Assembly: GCA_045636705.1 (NCBI GenBank)
Contig: JAZTYA010000007.1
Span: 1 to 30,534 of the forward strand
Reading direction: 5' to 3'
DNA length: 30,534 nt
Origin: SFWF01 sp045636705
GTDB lineage: Bacteria > Bacillota > Clostridia > Oscillospirales > Acutalibacteraceae
Under the pieces are notes generated by a model. The model did not search any database. It was not told the DNA's origin and worked only from the letters and a program-made list of their open reading frames with translations. Position numbers and translations under genes: made by a program. Positions 1 to 7,922 of the stretch are shown piece by piece (position 1 is the first letter of the stretch; every line of letters starts with the position of its first letter).

Positions 1-30
1 GTCTTCCTAAGACCGCTTGGCCTCCGACTT
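1..30. other. Sequencing-adapter remnant (MGI/BGI type)
   Basis: Bases 1-30 read as the reverse complement of the BGISEQ/DNBSEQ library adapter as I remember it: the other strand begins AAGTCGGAGGCC and runs into AAGCGGTCTTAGGAAGAC. The match ends at base 30, where bacterial coding sequence starts. These bases should not be treated as genomic. The adapter sequence is recalled, not looked up. Confidence 0.88.
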
Positions 31-827
31 CAATTTCAGAAGGCCACCTAATGTGTACCCCTGAACAGCTTGAAGACGAGTTTAAAAACTGCTTGGAGCT
101 TTGCGTATTTATGCTTAAGACCTTAGGTCTTTATGAAGACGTTTCGTATCGTTTCAGTCAGTGGGACCCCGAAAACACCGAAAAGTATATCGGTTCAAAA
201 GAACAGTGGGACGAGGCTCAGGGCGTTATGTATAAAATCCTTGATAACCTCCAGATTCCTTATAAGGTTGGTATCGGCGAGGCAGCTTTCTATGGTCCTA
301 AGCTTGACATTCAGATAAAGAACGTTCACGGCAAAGAGGATACTCTCATTACTATCCAAATTGACCAGATGCTAGCCGAAAAGTTTGGTATGGAATATAC
401 CGACACAGACGGCGTTAAGAAGAATCCATATATCATTCACAGAACCTCTATCGGTTGCTATGAAAGAACCCTGGCTTTGCTTATTGAAAAGTATGCGGGC
501 GCATTCCCCTTGTGGCTTGCTCCCGAGCAGGTTCGCATTCTTCCTATTGCCGACCGTCATCACGACTATGCTTATGAAATCAAGGCAGAACTTGAAAAAA
601 TGGGCATGCGCGTTGAGGTGGATACCAGAAACGAGAAAATCGGTTATAAGATTCGTGAAGCCCGTCTTGCTCGCCTACCCTATATGTTAACTGTTGGCGA
701 CAGTGAGGTTGAAAACCGCACCTTATCGGTTCGCGGCAGAGGCGAAAACGGAGATTTAGGTTCAATGAGCATTGATGCTTTCAAGGCTATGTGCCAAGAA
801 GAAATCGACTTAAAGGTAATTAAATAA
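31..827 (+). CDS. thrS: Threonyl-tRNA synthetase, C-terminal part (5' truncated by contig end)
   Basis: Class II aminoacyl-tRNA synthetase that charges tRNA-Thr in the cytoplasm. The readable frame starts inside the catalytic domain (ISEGHLMCTPEQL, then FYGPKLDIQIK). It continues through the motif 3 region (IHRTSIGCYERTLALLIEKY) to the AGAFPLWLAPEQVRILPI junction, which opens the C-terminal anticodon-binding domain (about the last 100 residues, including GYKIREARLARLPYMLTVGD). Only about 265 of the usual 590-640 residues are present; the TGS, editing and first catalytic motifs lie beyond the contig edge. The ATG at 51 is an internal Met, not the start. A hairpin terminator follows directly. 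The identity is secure; the truncation comes from the assembly, not from mutation. Confidence 0.95.
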
Positions 828-834
828 GCATTAT

Positions 835-868
835 AAAATCCCGTACAACGCTTGTTGTACGGGATTTT
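835..868. terminator. Bidirectional Rho-independent terminator between thrS and glnN
   Basis: Perfect 15-bp stem, AAAATCCCGTACAAC (835-849) against GTTGTACGGGATTTT (854-868), with loop GCTT. A T-run continues to 870, and A's on the other side give a U-run on the minus strand. It ends thrS (plus) and glnN (minus), which converge here. Confidence 0.93.
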
Positions 869-873
869 TTGTT

Positions 874-2970
874 TTATATTACTCCAAAAAGGAGGTCGCC
901 ATAGGTTGGTATCGGCCAGTACTCTGCCGCTGTAAGTGTTTCCATTTTATCACAGGAGAATCTAAGTTCTTCCATAACCGGAATAACACTTTCCTTATAG
1001 TATTTTGCACAGGTAGCGGTGTTTTCAATGTTGCTTGCCTTTCCTACTACATCCTTAAGTTTGCGTAAAGAAGAGTAAGCATCATTTTTTAATGCAATAA
1101 GGCTTTCTGCGGTCTTATATTCAAAGCTTTCCCTTGTGTCAACAGAAAAAGCCTTTGAAGTTTTAAGTGTGATATTTGCAAGAGAAAGCAAATACTCGTT
1201 AACCGCAGGAAGAATATCCTTTTGAGCCATATCAATCATTGTGCGAGCCTCAATAGTGAGGATTTTACAATAATTTTCAAGCATAATCTCAAGGCGTGAT
1301 TTAAGCTCTGCCTCGGTGAAAATCTTATGGGTAGCATAAAGGTCAACATTCTTCTTATCAACAAGATGCGGTAGCGCATCTGAGGTTGAAACAAGGTTAT
1401 AAAGACCTCTTTTTTCTGCCTCTTCCACCCAAGCGGAATCATAGCAGTTTCCGTTAAAGATAATTCTCTTATGAGCCTTGATTGTCTTCTTAATTAACTC
1501 GTGTAAAGCCGACTCAAAGTCTTCTGCCGCTTCAAGTTCATCGGCAAATTGTCTTAGCGACTCTGCCGTTGCGGTATTAAGCACCACATTAGGCTCTGCA
1601 ACCGAGTCGGAAGAACCGAGCATACGGAATTCAAACTTATTACCTGTAAAGGCAATAGGTGCTGTTCTGTTTCTATCGGTTGTATCTTTGGGGAACTTTG
1701 GTAGTACGTGAACGCCAACCTTTAAAAGTTCCTTTTGTTTTCCGCCGTAAGCCGTGTCGTTTTCAATGGCTTCTAAGATTTCGGAAAGCTCATCTCCTAA
1801 GAACATGGAAACGATTGCCGGAGGAGCCTCTAAAGCGCCAAGTCTATGGTCGTTTGCCGCAGAGGCAACCGAGATGCGAAGAAGGTCCTGATACTCATCA
1901 ACCGCCTTAATAACAGCGCAAAGGAAGAGTAAAAATCTAGCATTCTGATATGGGGTTTCACCCGGTTCTAAAAGGTTCTTACCAAGGTTTGTAGCAAGCG
2001 ACCAGTTGTTATGCTTACCGCTACCGTTTACGCCGTCGAAAGGTTTTTCGTGAAGTAGGCAGATAAGGTCGTGCTTTTTAGCAATCCTTTGGAGAAGTTC
2101 CATTGTAATTTGGTTGTGGTCAACCGCAATATTGGTGGTTGCAAAAATAGGAGCTAACTCGTGTTGAGCCGGAGCAGCCTCGTTATGCTCGGTCTTTGCA
2201 AGCACACCGAGTTTCCAAAGTTCTTTATCTACCTCGGTCATAAATGCTTTTACACGGGTCTTGATAGTACCGAAATAATGGTCATCAAGTTCCTGTCCTT
2301 TAGGCGGCATAGCACCAAAAAGGGTGCGGCCTGTATAAAGCAGGTCTTTTCTTTGCAAATAGGTATCCTTATCAATAAGGAAATACTCCTGCTCGGGTCC
2401 TACGGTTGTTTTAACCGAAGAAATGTTATCAAACCCTAATAGTTTTAAAACACGCAAAGCCTGTTTGTTAAGGGCTTCCATGGAGCGAAGCAAGGGTGTC
2501 TTTTTGTCCAAAGCTTCACCGCTATATGAACAGAAAGCGGTAGGAATGCAAAGGACGTTATCCTTAATAAAAGCAAAAGACGTTGGGTCCCAAGCGGTAT
2601 AGCCACGAGCCTCAAAGGTCGCGCGAAGTCCACCTGATGGGAAGGATGAAGCATCGGTTTCACCGTGGATAAGCTCCTTGCCCGAAAACTCCATTATAAT
2701 CTTACCGTCTTTTGTAGGTGAGATAAAGCTGTCGTGCTTTTCGGCAGTAATACCCGTCATAGGCTGGAACCAGTGGGTATAATGGGTTGCGCCCTTTGAT
2801 ATTGCCCAGTCCTTCATAGCATTTGCTACAACGGCTGCGGTTTCACTGTCAAGACGCTTTCCTCTTGTTATTGCAAGCTGAACAAGTTCGTATGTTTCCT
2901 TTGGAAGCATCTTGCTCATTACGGCTTCGTTAAATACGTTTTCACCGAAATATTCTGCTACGGTAATCAT
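874..2970 (-). CDS. glnN: Glutamine synthetase, type III
   Basis: ATP-dependent condensation of glutamate and ammonium to glutamine; central nitrogen assimilation, cytoplasmic. The 698-residue length fits GSIII (about 700) and not GSI/GSII (about 350-470). Visible family blocks are HWFQPMTGITAEKHDSFI (about 66-83), the conserved EFSGKELIHGETDASSFPSG (about 94-113), GPEQEYFLI (191-199), NEAAPAQHE (263-271) and VNGSGKHNNWS (314-324, ATP/glutamate site). The ATG at 2970 follows AGAGGTG at good spacing. The gene stands alone with its own promoter at 3001-3029, and no amt or PII gene is nearby. Regulation may involve the TGTAA repeats further upstream (3082-3115), which is an inference. Confidence 0.96.
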   Translation of the reverse strand: MITVAEYFGENVFNEAVMSKMLPKETYELVQLAITRGKRLDSETAAVVANAMKDWAISKGATHYTHWFQPMTGITAEKHDSFISPTKDGKIIMEFSGKELIHGETDASSFPSGGLRATFEARGYTAWDPTSFAFIKDNVLCIPTAFCSYSGEALDKKTPLLRSMEALNKQALRVLKLLGFDNISSVKTTVGPEQEYFLIDKDTYLQRKDLLYTGRTLFGAMPPKGQELDDHYFGTIKTRVKAFMTEVDKELWKLGVLAKTEHNEAAPAQHELAPIFATTNIAVDHNQITMELLQRIAKKHDLICLLHEKPFDGVNGSGKHNNWSLATNLGKNLLEPGETPYQNARFLLFLCAVIKAVDEYQDLLRISVASAANDHRLGALEAPPAIVSMFLGDELSEILEAIENDTAYGGKQKELLKVGVHVLPKFPKDTTDRNRTAPIAFTGNKFEFRMLGSSDSVAEPNVVLNTATAESLRQFADELEAAEDFESALHELIKKTIKAHKRIIFNGNCYDSAWVEEAEKRGLYNLVSTSDALPHLVDKKNVDLYATHKIFTEAELKSRLEIMLENYCKILTIEARTMIDMAQKDILPAVNEYLLSLANITLKTSKAFSVDTRESFEYKTAESLIALKNDAYSSLRKLKDVVGKASNIENTATCAKYYKESVIPVMEELRFSCDKMETLTAAEYWPIPTYGDLLFGVI

Positions 2971-3000
2971 TTTGCACCTCTTATAATAAAATACTTTAAA

Positions 3001-3029
3001 ATTATATGATAAAATTTATAAATTGTCAA
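3001..3029 (-). promoter_or_regulatory. Sigma-A-type promoter of glnN
   Basis: On the minus strand TTGACA (3029-3024), 17-bp spacer, TATAAT (3006-3001). Both hexamers match consensus. Expected transcription start is near 2994, about 25 bases before the ATG. Confidence 0.88.
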
Positions 3030-3081
3030 AGGGTTTAAATAAATTTCGTGCTAATTTTTTTGGCATCTTTTGTTTAAATTT

Positions 3082-3115
3082 TTACAATACTGTAAAATAC
3101 TGTAATTTTTTGTAG
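3082..3115. repeat. 10-bp-phased TGTAA repeats, possible operator
   Basis: TTACA-N4-TGTAA (3082-3095) is an inverted repeat. TGTAA then recurs at 3101 and TGTAG at 3111, so three copies start exactly 10 bases apart (3091, 3101, 3111). They lie between two divergent promoters (-35 boxes at 3029 and 3156). One-turn phasing suggests a protein binding one face of the helix. The order of the half-sites does not fit the TnrA/GlnR site (TGTNA-N7-TNACA). Confidence 0.4.
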
Positions 3116-3155
3116 AAATTGCTATAAAAGTTTTTAATATTCCTTGAAAATTCTA

Positions 3156-3184
3156 TTGATTTTGCACAAATAATATGTTACAAT
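3156..3184 (+). promoter_or_regulatory. Promoter of the sugar-uptake operon
   Basis: TTGATT (3156-3161), 17-bp spacer, TACAAT (3179-3184). It is followed by a leader of about 40 bases and the ribosome binding site AAGGAGGAG before the ATG at 3230. No clear LacI-type operator palindrome is seen around it. Confidence 0.75.
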
Positions 3185-3229
3185 TGCCACCGATGGAAGC
3201 ATCAAACAAATTTTTTAAGGAGGAGTAAT

Positions 3230-4504
3230 ATGAAAAAACTTTTATCCATCGTTTTATGTTTAGTTGCCGTTATGACGCTCTTTGCGGGTTGTGGCAAAAC
3301 GGAAGAAAAAGAAGAAACCGGCTCGGTTTATTACCTGAACTTTAAGCCTGAACAGGATGCTGCTTGGCAAAATCTTGCCAAAAAGTACACCGAAAAGACA
3401 GGTGTTGTAGTTAAGGTTGTAACTGCAGCAGAGGGCACCTACGAACAGACCCTTACCGCCGAAATTGACAAGGATACCGCTCCGACCCTTTTTCAGGTTA
3501 GTGGCGAAGTGGGACTTGAATCCTGGAAAGACTACTGCCTTGAGTTAAACGACACAGGAGTCTATAAGGAACTGACAAGTGATGACTTCGCATTGAAAAA
3601 GGATGGAAAGGTTTACGGCGTCGCCTACGTTTATGAAGGTTACGGAATTATCGTAAACAAAGAGCTTTTAAACAAAGCAGGATACAAAATAGAGGATATT
3701 ACCTCTTATGAAAAACTTAAAGAGGTTGCCGAAGATATCACCGAAAGAGAAGCTGAACTTGGATTTTCTGCATTTACTTCAGCAGGACTTGCATCTTCGT
3801 CTTCTTGGAGATTTTCGGGACATTTAGCTAATATGCCTCTTTTCTATGAGTTCCAAAAGGACGGAATTGACAGCCAGCCCGAAAAGATTAAAGGAACCTA
3901 TCTTGCAAACTTTAAGAACATTTGGGACCTTTATATAAATAACTCAACCATTAGACCTACCGAACTTACAAGCGAGCAAAACGATGCCGCAAGCGAGTTT
4001 AAGAGCGGAAAGGCTGTTTTCTATCAGAATGGAACCTGGGAATATGACAGCATTAAGTCTATCGGTGATGAAAATATCGGATATCTTCCTATTTATATCG
4101 GCGTAAAGGATGAAAAGCAGGGTCTTTCTTGCGGAACCGAAAACTATTGGGCAGTAAACAAGAACGCAAAGGAAGCCGATATAAACGCGACACTGGATTT
4201 TCTAAAGTGGGTTGTAACAAGTGAAGAAGGAACCACTGCGCTCGCAAAGGATATGGGCTTCGTATCCCCCTTTAAATCGGCTAAAAAGGTCGATAACGTG
4301 CTTGCAAACATTATGAACGAGTATACCAAAAACGGACACTACAACGTTGCTTGGGCATTTAACTACACTCCCGGAGTTGATACCTGGCGCTCTAACCTGG
4401 TTGACGCTTTAGCCGATTACTCTGCAGGAACCGGCGAATGGTCAAAGGTTGAAGAGGCTTTCGTAAAGGGTTGGGAAGAGCAATACAAGGCTTCTAAGCA
4501 GTAA
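3230..4504 (+). CDS. Extracellular sugar-binding lipoprotein of an ABC transporter (family 1)
   Basis: Substrate-capture component of a maltose/oligosaccharide-type importer, anchored outside the membrane. Residues 1-20 form a lipoprotein signal peptide with lipobox LFAGC, so Cys21 is the lipidated residue; an acidic linker (KTEEKEE) follows. The 424-residue body has the features of MalE/UgpB-type binding proteins: YLNFKPEQDAAWQNLAKKY near the N-terminus, FKSGKAVFYQNGTWEY (about 263-278) and GTENYWAVNKNAKE (about 303-316). It is first in an operon with two permeases and a 4-alpha-glucanotransferase, so an alpha-glucan or maltodextrin substrate is likely by context. A hairpin directly after the gene probably keeps its expression above that of the permeases. 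The exact sugar is unknown. Confidence 0.9.
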   Translation: MKKLLSIVLCLVAVMTLFAGCGKTEEKEETGSVYYLNFKPEQDAAWQNLAKKYTEKTGVVVKVVTAAEGTYEQTLTAEIDKDTAPTLFQVSGEVGLESWKDYCLELNDTGVYKELTSDDFALKKDGKVYGVAYVYEGYGIIVNKELLNKAGYKIEDITSYEKLKEVAEDITEREAELGFSAFTSAGLASSSSWRFSGHLANMPLFYEFQKDGIDSQPEKIKGTYLANFKNIWDLYINNSTIRPTELTSEQNDAASEFKSGKAVFYQNGTWEYDSIKSIGDENIGYLPIYIGVKDEKQGLSCGTENYWAVNKNAKEADINATLDFLKWVVTSEEGTTALAKDMGFVSPFKSAKKVDNVLANIMNEYTKNGHYNVAWAFNYTPGVDTWRSNLVDALADYSAGTGEWSKVEEAFVKGWEEQYKASKQ

Positions 4505-4509
4505 AGTTT

Positions 4510-4536
4510 TTAGGGTGTGGTAACCCCACACCCTAA
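4510..4536 (+). terminator. Intra-operon hairpin terminator after the binding protein
   Basis: TTAGGGTGTGG (4510-4520) pairs with CCACACCCTAA (4526-4536) around a 5-base loop. The tail TATTTCTTTTG is only moderately U-rich, so partial read-through into the permease genes is expected. This would leave binding protein in excess over permease. Confidence 0.75.
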
Positions 4537-4619
4537 TATTTCTTTTGTTTGGTAAAGAATAGGGGGATTTCCCAAGTGAAAGAATAAAAACATATAAACT
4601 TAAACTAAAGGAGGAAAAT

Positions 4620-5504
4620 ATGGGCAGAAAAAGAATTAACCCTTCGGCGCTGCAAAATAAAAGTCAGCTAAGAGCCTTAAAGCATTGGTCGCCACTTTTT
4701 ATAATGCCGACCTTTATAGCCTTTTTAATTGGTTTTGTCTGGCCTTTTATTTTTGGAATATATCTTTCATTTTTCCGTTTTAAAACACTAAAAAATATAT
4801 CATTTACGGGACTTGATAACTATAAGGCTGCCCTTTCGGACGACGGCTTTACAAGGTCGTTTTTATTTACCACCGCCTTTACGATAGTCTCGGTAATCGT
4901 TATAAATCTTATTGCTTTTGGTGTAGCTTTAGCACTAACTAAAGGAATTAGAGGTTCAAATGTTTTTCGAACAATATTCTTTATGCCAAATCTTATAGGC
5001 GGAATTGTGCTCGGATACCTTTGGAAAATAATTTTAGACGCGGTAATAACAAAATTTTTAAACAGCACCCTTGCATTAAATTCGACCTACGGATTTTGGG
5101 GTCTTGTTATTTTAGTAGCGTGGCAACAAATAGGTTATATGATGATAATATATGTTGCAGGACTTGGGAACGTACCTGACCAGCAGATAGAAGCGGCAAA
5201 AATTGATGGTGCAAGTAGCGTTCAGTTGCTTAAACACATTACGATTCCGAGTGTTATGCCCTCTATTACAATATGCACATTTTTAAGTCTTACAAACGGG
5301 TTTAAACTTTTCGACCAAAACTTAGCCTTAACTGGTGGAAAGCCCTTTAACCAGACCGAAATGTTAGCTTTAAACATCTATAAATCGTTTTATGAAAGCA
5401 CAACTAATATGGGTGTAGGTCAGGCTAAGGCCGTACTATTCTTCATGGTGGTTGTGGTAATAGCCTTAACACAGTTATATCTTACAAGAAGCAAGGAGGG
5501 ATAG
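4620..5504 (+). CDS. ABC sugar transporter permease (MalF-like)
   Basis: One of two membrane subunits forming the channel of the importer. The 294 residues include about six hydrophobic segments: near 27-50, 83-108, 117-140, 158-182, 208-228 and 268-288. The EAA loop that contacts the ATPase is visible as QQIEAAKIDGASS (188-200) followed by ITIPSVMPSI. The length and the short first periplasmic region fit Gram-positive MalF/UgpA-type proteins rather than the long E. coli MalF. RBS AAAGGAGG precedes the ATG. It is followed 5 bases later by the partner permease. No ATP-binding subunit is encoded in the operon. Confidence 0.92.
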   Translation: MGRKRINPSALQNKSQLRALKHWSPLFIMPTFIAFLIGFVWPFIFGIYLSFFRFKTLKNISFTGLDNYKAALSDDGFTRSFLFTTAFTIVSVIVINLIAFGVALALTKGIRGSNVFRTIFFMPNLIGGIVLGYLWKIILDAVITKFLNSTLALNSTYGFWGLVILVAWQQIGYMMIIYVAGLGNVPDQQIEAAKIDGASSVQLLKHITIPSVMPSITICTFLSLTNGFKLFDQNLALTGGKPFNQTEMLALNIYKSFYESTTNMGVGQAKAVLFFMVVVVIALTQLYLTRSKEG

Positions 5505-5509
5505 TTCTA

Positions 5510-6352
5510 ATGGAAAAAAATAAGCTTTCTTCAAAGGTTTTAACCGTCTTTTTTACCTTGCTTTCTTCGGTTTGGGTATTACCTGTTATAATAGTTTTAT
5601 ATAATTCATTTAAAAGCAACGATGCTATTAAGACTTCCCTTTTTTCTTTTCCTTTAGCCGACAGTTTTGTAGGCCTTGAAAACTTCATCAAGGGCATAAC
5701 CCACGGAAATTATCCCTTTTATAATGCCGTATTTTACAGTTTTATAATAACCGTGCTTTCGGTAGCGCTAATTCTCCTTTGCACCTCTATGACCGCTTGG
5801 TATATAAAGAGGGTTGACAGCATCTTCTGTAAAATGGTATATTATCTTTGCATATTTTCAATGGTAGTCCCCTTCCAGATGGTTATGTTCACCCTTTCAA
5901 AAACAGCCGACAAGCTAGGACTTGATACACCTTGGACCATTCCTATAATTTATTTAGGCTTTGGCGCAGGACTAGCGGTGTTTTTGTTTAGCGGTTTTAT
6001 AAGCCATATACCGCTCGAAATAGAAGAGGCGGCAACCATTGACGGTTGTAACCCCTTTAAGACCTTCTTTTTGGTGGTTGCGCCCATTATGAAATCGACC
6101 TACATTTCGGTAGGAATTTTGCAAATTATGTGGGTTTGGAACGACTATCTTCTTCCCTATTTGGTGCTTGATAAGACCGAATACAGAACCATTCCCATAC
6201 AAATACAGTATCTTCAAGGAAGCTACGGCAAGGTTGATTACGGTGCTACAATGGCCTTAATCGTTCTTTGCTTACTTCCTGTTATAACAATATACTTTAT
6301 CGCTCAAAAACACATCATTAAGGGTGTTGTTTCGGGTGCAGTGAAAGGATAA
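5510..6352 (+). CDS. ABC sugar transporter permease (MalG-like)
   Basis: Second membrane subunit, pairing with the upstream permease. It has 280 residues with about six transmembrane stretches. The EAA loop is LEIEEAATIDGCNPFKTFFL (169-188), with the canonical EAA...G motif. The C-terminus AQKHIIKGVVSGAVKG is typical of the MalG/LacG/AraQ group. RBS AAGGAGGG overlaps the end of the previous gene and the ATG lies 5 bases after that stop, so translation is probably coupled. The ATPase is presumably a shared MsmX/MsmK-type protein encoded elsewhere, as is common in Bacillota sugar importers (inference). Confidence 0.93.
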   Translation: MEKNKLSSKVLTVFFTLLSSVWVLPVIIVLYNSFKSNDAIKTSLFSFPLADSFVGLENFIKGITHGNYPFYNAVFYSFIITVLSVALILLCTSMTAWYIKRVDSIFCKMVYYLCIFSMVVPFQMVMFTLSKTADKLGLDTPWTIPIIYLGFGAGLAVFLFSGFISHIPLEIEEAATIDGCNPFKTFFLVVAPIMKSTYISVGILQIMWVWNDYLLPYLVLDKTEYRTIPIQIQYLQGSYGKVDYGATMALIVLCLLPVITIYFIAQKHIIKGVVSGAVKG

Positions 6353-6354
6353 TT

Positions 6355-7833
6355 ATGAGATATAGCGGAATTTTAATGCCTGTTTTTTCCTTGCCTTCTA
6401 ACTATGGCATAGGCACATTTGGAAAAGAGGCGTATAGGTTTGTAGACTTTTTAGAAAAGTCGGGCCAAACCTATTGGCAAATACTGCCCTTAAATCCTAC
6501 AAACTATGGAGATTCGCCCTATCAGTCTTTTTCTTCTTATGCGGGCAATCCTTATTTTATCGACCCTGAATTACTTATTGAAGAGGGCCTTTTAACAAAG
6601 GAAGAAGCCGATAGCTTTGACTTTGGCGACAATATAGAGTCGGTAGATTACGGAAAACTTTATAAACACCGCGAAGATATGCTAAAAATAGCTTTTTCTC
6701 GCTTTGAAAAAAACGAAGAGTATGATAAATTCGTGTCAAAAAACGCATTTTGGCTTGATTCGTTCTCGCTTTTTATGACCATTAAAAAGCTCTTTGGCGA
6801 TACTGCTTGGTACACCTGGGACAAGCCTTTTAAGGAAAGACAAAAAGAGGCTCTTGATAAGGTGAAGGACGAATACTCTAATCTTTTAGACTTTTATAAA
6901 TTCGTACAGTTCAAGTTTTCCAAACAGTGGTTTTCTTTAAAGAAGTACGCAAACAATAAGGGAATTAAAATTATCGGCGATATGCCTATTTACGTTTCCT
7001 ACGATTCTTCTGACGTATGGGAAAACCCTGAACAGTTTTTACTTGACAAAAACCTTAAGCCTAAAAAGGTGGCAGGTTGCCCACCCGACGCCTTTTCAGA
7101 AGACGGTCAGCTTTGGGGAAACCCAATTTACAACTGGAAACTTATGAAGGAAGAAAAGTATGCCTGGTGGAAAAACCGCATTGGCTACGCTTTAACCCTT
7201 TATGATACTCTTCGAATTGACCACTTCAGAGCCTTTGAAGCCTATTACACTATTCCTTTTGGCGAAGAAACCGCGGTAAACGGCAAATGGGTAAAGGGCC
7301 CCGGAATTCATTTCTTTGATGAACTTAAACTTAAGTTTGGCAAAAACATTCCGATAATTGCCGAGGATTTAGGTCTTTTAACCCCTTCGGTTAAAAAGAT
7401 GCTAAAGGCGACTGGATTCCCCGGTATGAAGGTCTTGCAGTTTGCTTTTGATACACGTGAAGAAAGCGATTATCTGCCCCATAACTACGAAAGAAATTGT
7501 GTTGTATATACAGGCACACACGACAACGACACTATTATGGGTTGGCTAAACTCTGCAAATCCACAGGACGTAGAGAATGCCCACAAGTATTTAAACTACC
7601 CGTCCGTTGACGGCTTTAACTGGGCTTTAATAAAAGCGGCTTTAATGTCGGTTGCCGATACGGCAATTATTATGATGCCCGATTTAATGGGTATGGGAAG
7701 TGAAGGCAGAATAAACACTCCTTCGACTCTCGGCGGCAATTGGATATGGAGAGTAAGGCCAGAGTGTATAAACGACTGGCTTGCCGAAATTATTTTAAAA
7801 GAAACCGTGCTTTACGGAAGAAAAACGCAGTAG
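6355..7833 (+). CDS. malQ: 4-alpha-glucanotransferase (amylomaltase, GH77)
   Basis: Transfers alpha-1,4-glucan segments between maltodextrins, releasing glucose; cytoplasmic processing of the sugars brought in by the upstream transporter. The 492 residues match bacterial GH77 size (about 500). The N-terminus has the hallmark GILMPVFSLPSNYGIGTFG and WQILPLNPT. The catalytic residues are visible: nucleophile Asp289 in RIDHFRAFEAYY, acid/base Glu337 in IIAEDLG, and transition-state stabiliser Asp390 in GTHDNDT. The 250-loop region is GCPPDAFSEDGQLWGNP (241-257). The ATG lies two bases after the permease stop. The terminator stem overlaps its stop codon. The product is confident and the symbol is by family. 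Confidence 0.97.
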   Translation: MRYSGILMPVFSLPSNYGIGTFGKEAYRFVDFLEKSGQTYWQILPLNPTNYGDSPYQSFSSYAGNPYFIDPELLIEEGLLTKEEADSFDFGDNIESVDYGKLYKHREDMLKIAFSRFEKNEEYDKFVSKNAFWLDSFSLFMTIKKLFGDTAWYTWDKPFKERQKEALDKVKDEYSNLLDFYKFVQFKFSKQWFSLKKYANNKGIKIIGDMPIYVSYDSSDVWENPEQFLLDKNLKPKKVAGCPPDAFSEDGQLWGNPIYNWKLMKEEKYAWWKNRIGYALTLYDTLRIDHFRAFEAYYTIPFGEETAVNGKWVKGPGIHFFDELKLKFGKNIPIIAEDLGLLTPSVKKMLKATGFPGMKVLQFAFDTREESDYLPHNYERNCVVYTGTHDNDTIMGWLNSANPQDVENAHKYLNYPSVDGFNWALIKAALMSVADTAIIMMPDLMGMGSEGRINTPSTLGGNWIWRVRPECINDWLAEIILKETVLYGRKTQ

Positions 7834-7852
7834 TAAAACTACTGCGTTTTTT
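7825..7852 (+). terminator. Terminator of the sugar operon, overlapping the malQ stop
   Basis: ACGCAGTAGT (7825-7834), loop AAA, ACTACTGCGT (7838-7847), then TTTTTT. The malQ TAG stop (7831-7833) is inside the stem. Confidence 0.93.
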
Positions 7853-7863
7853 CTTATAAATAC

Positions 7864-7892
7864 TTGAAAAAATTGCCCTAGAGTGATAAAAT
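7864..7892 (+). promoter_or_regulatory. Promoter of the EIIC/nth/tcdA/two-component operon
   Basis: TTGAAA (7864-7869), 17-bp spacer, TAAAAT (7887-7892). RBS AGAAGAGA precedes the ATG at 7923. Downstream genes overlap or are closely spaced up to 12251, so this may drive all five. Confidence 0.8.
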
Positions 7893-7922
7893 GTAGAAAA
7901 ACAAAACGAAAGAAGAGATATC

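Noticed and set aside
31..60. Chimeric or frameshifted start of thrS
   Set aside because: At first the residues upstream of HLMCTPEQL looked foreign. Recognising bases 1-30 as adapter explains this, and ISEGH from base 33 onward is compatible with ThrRS.
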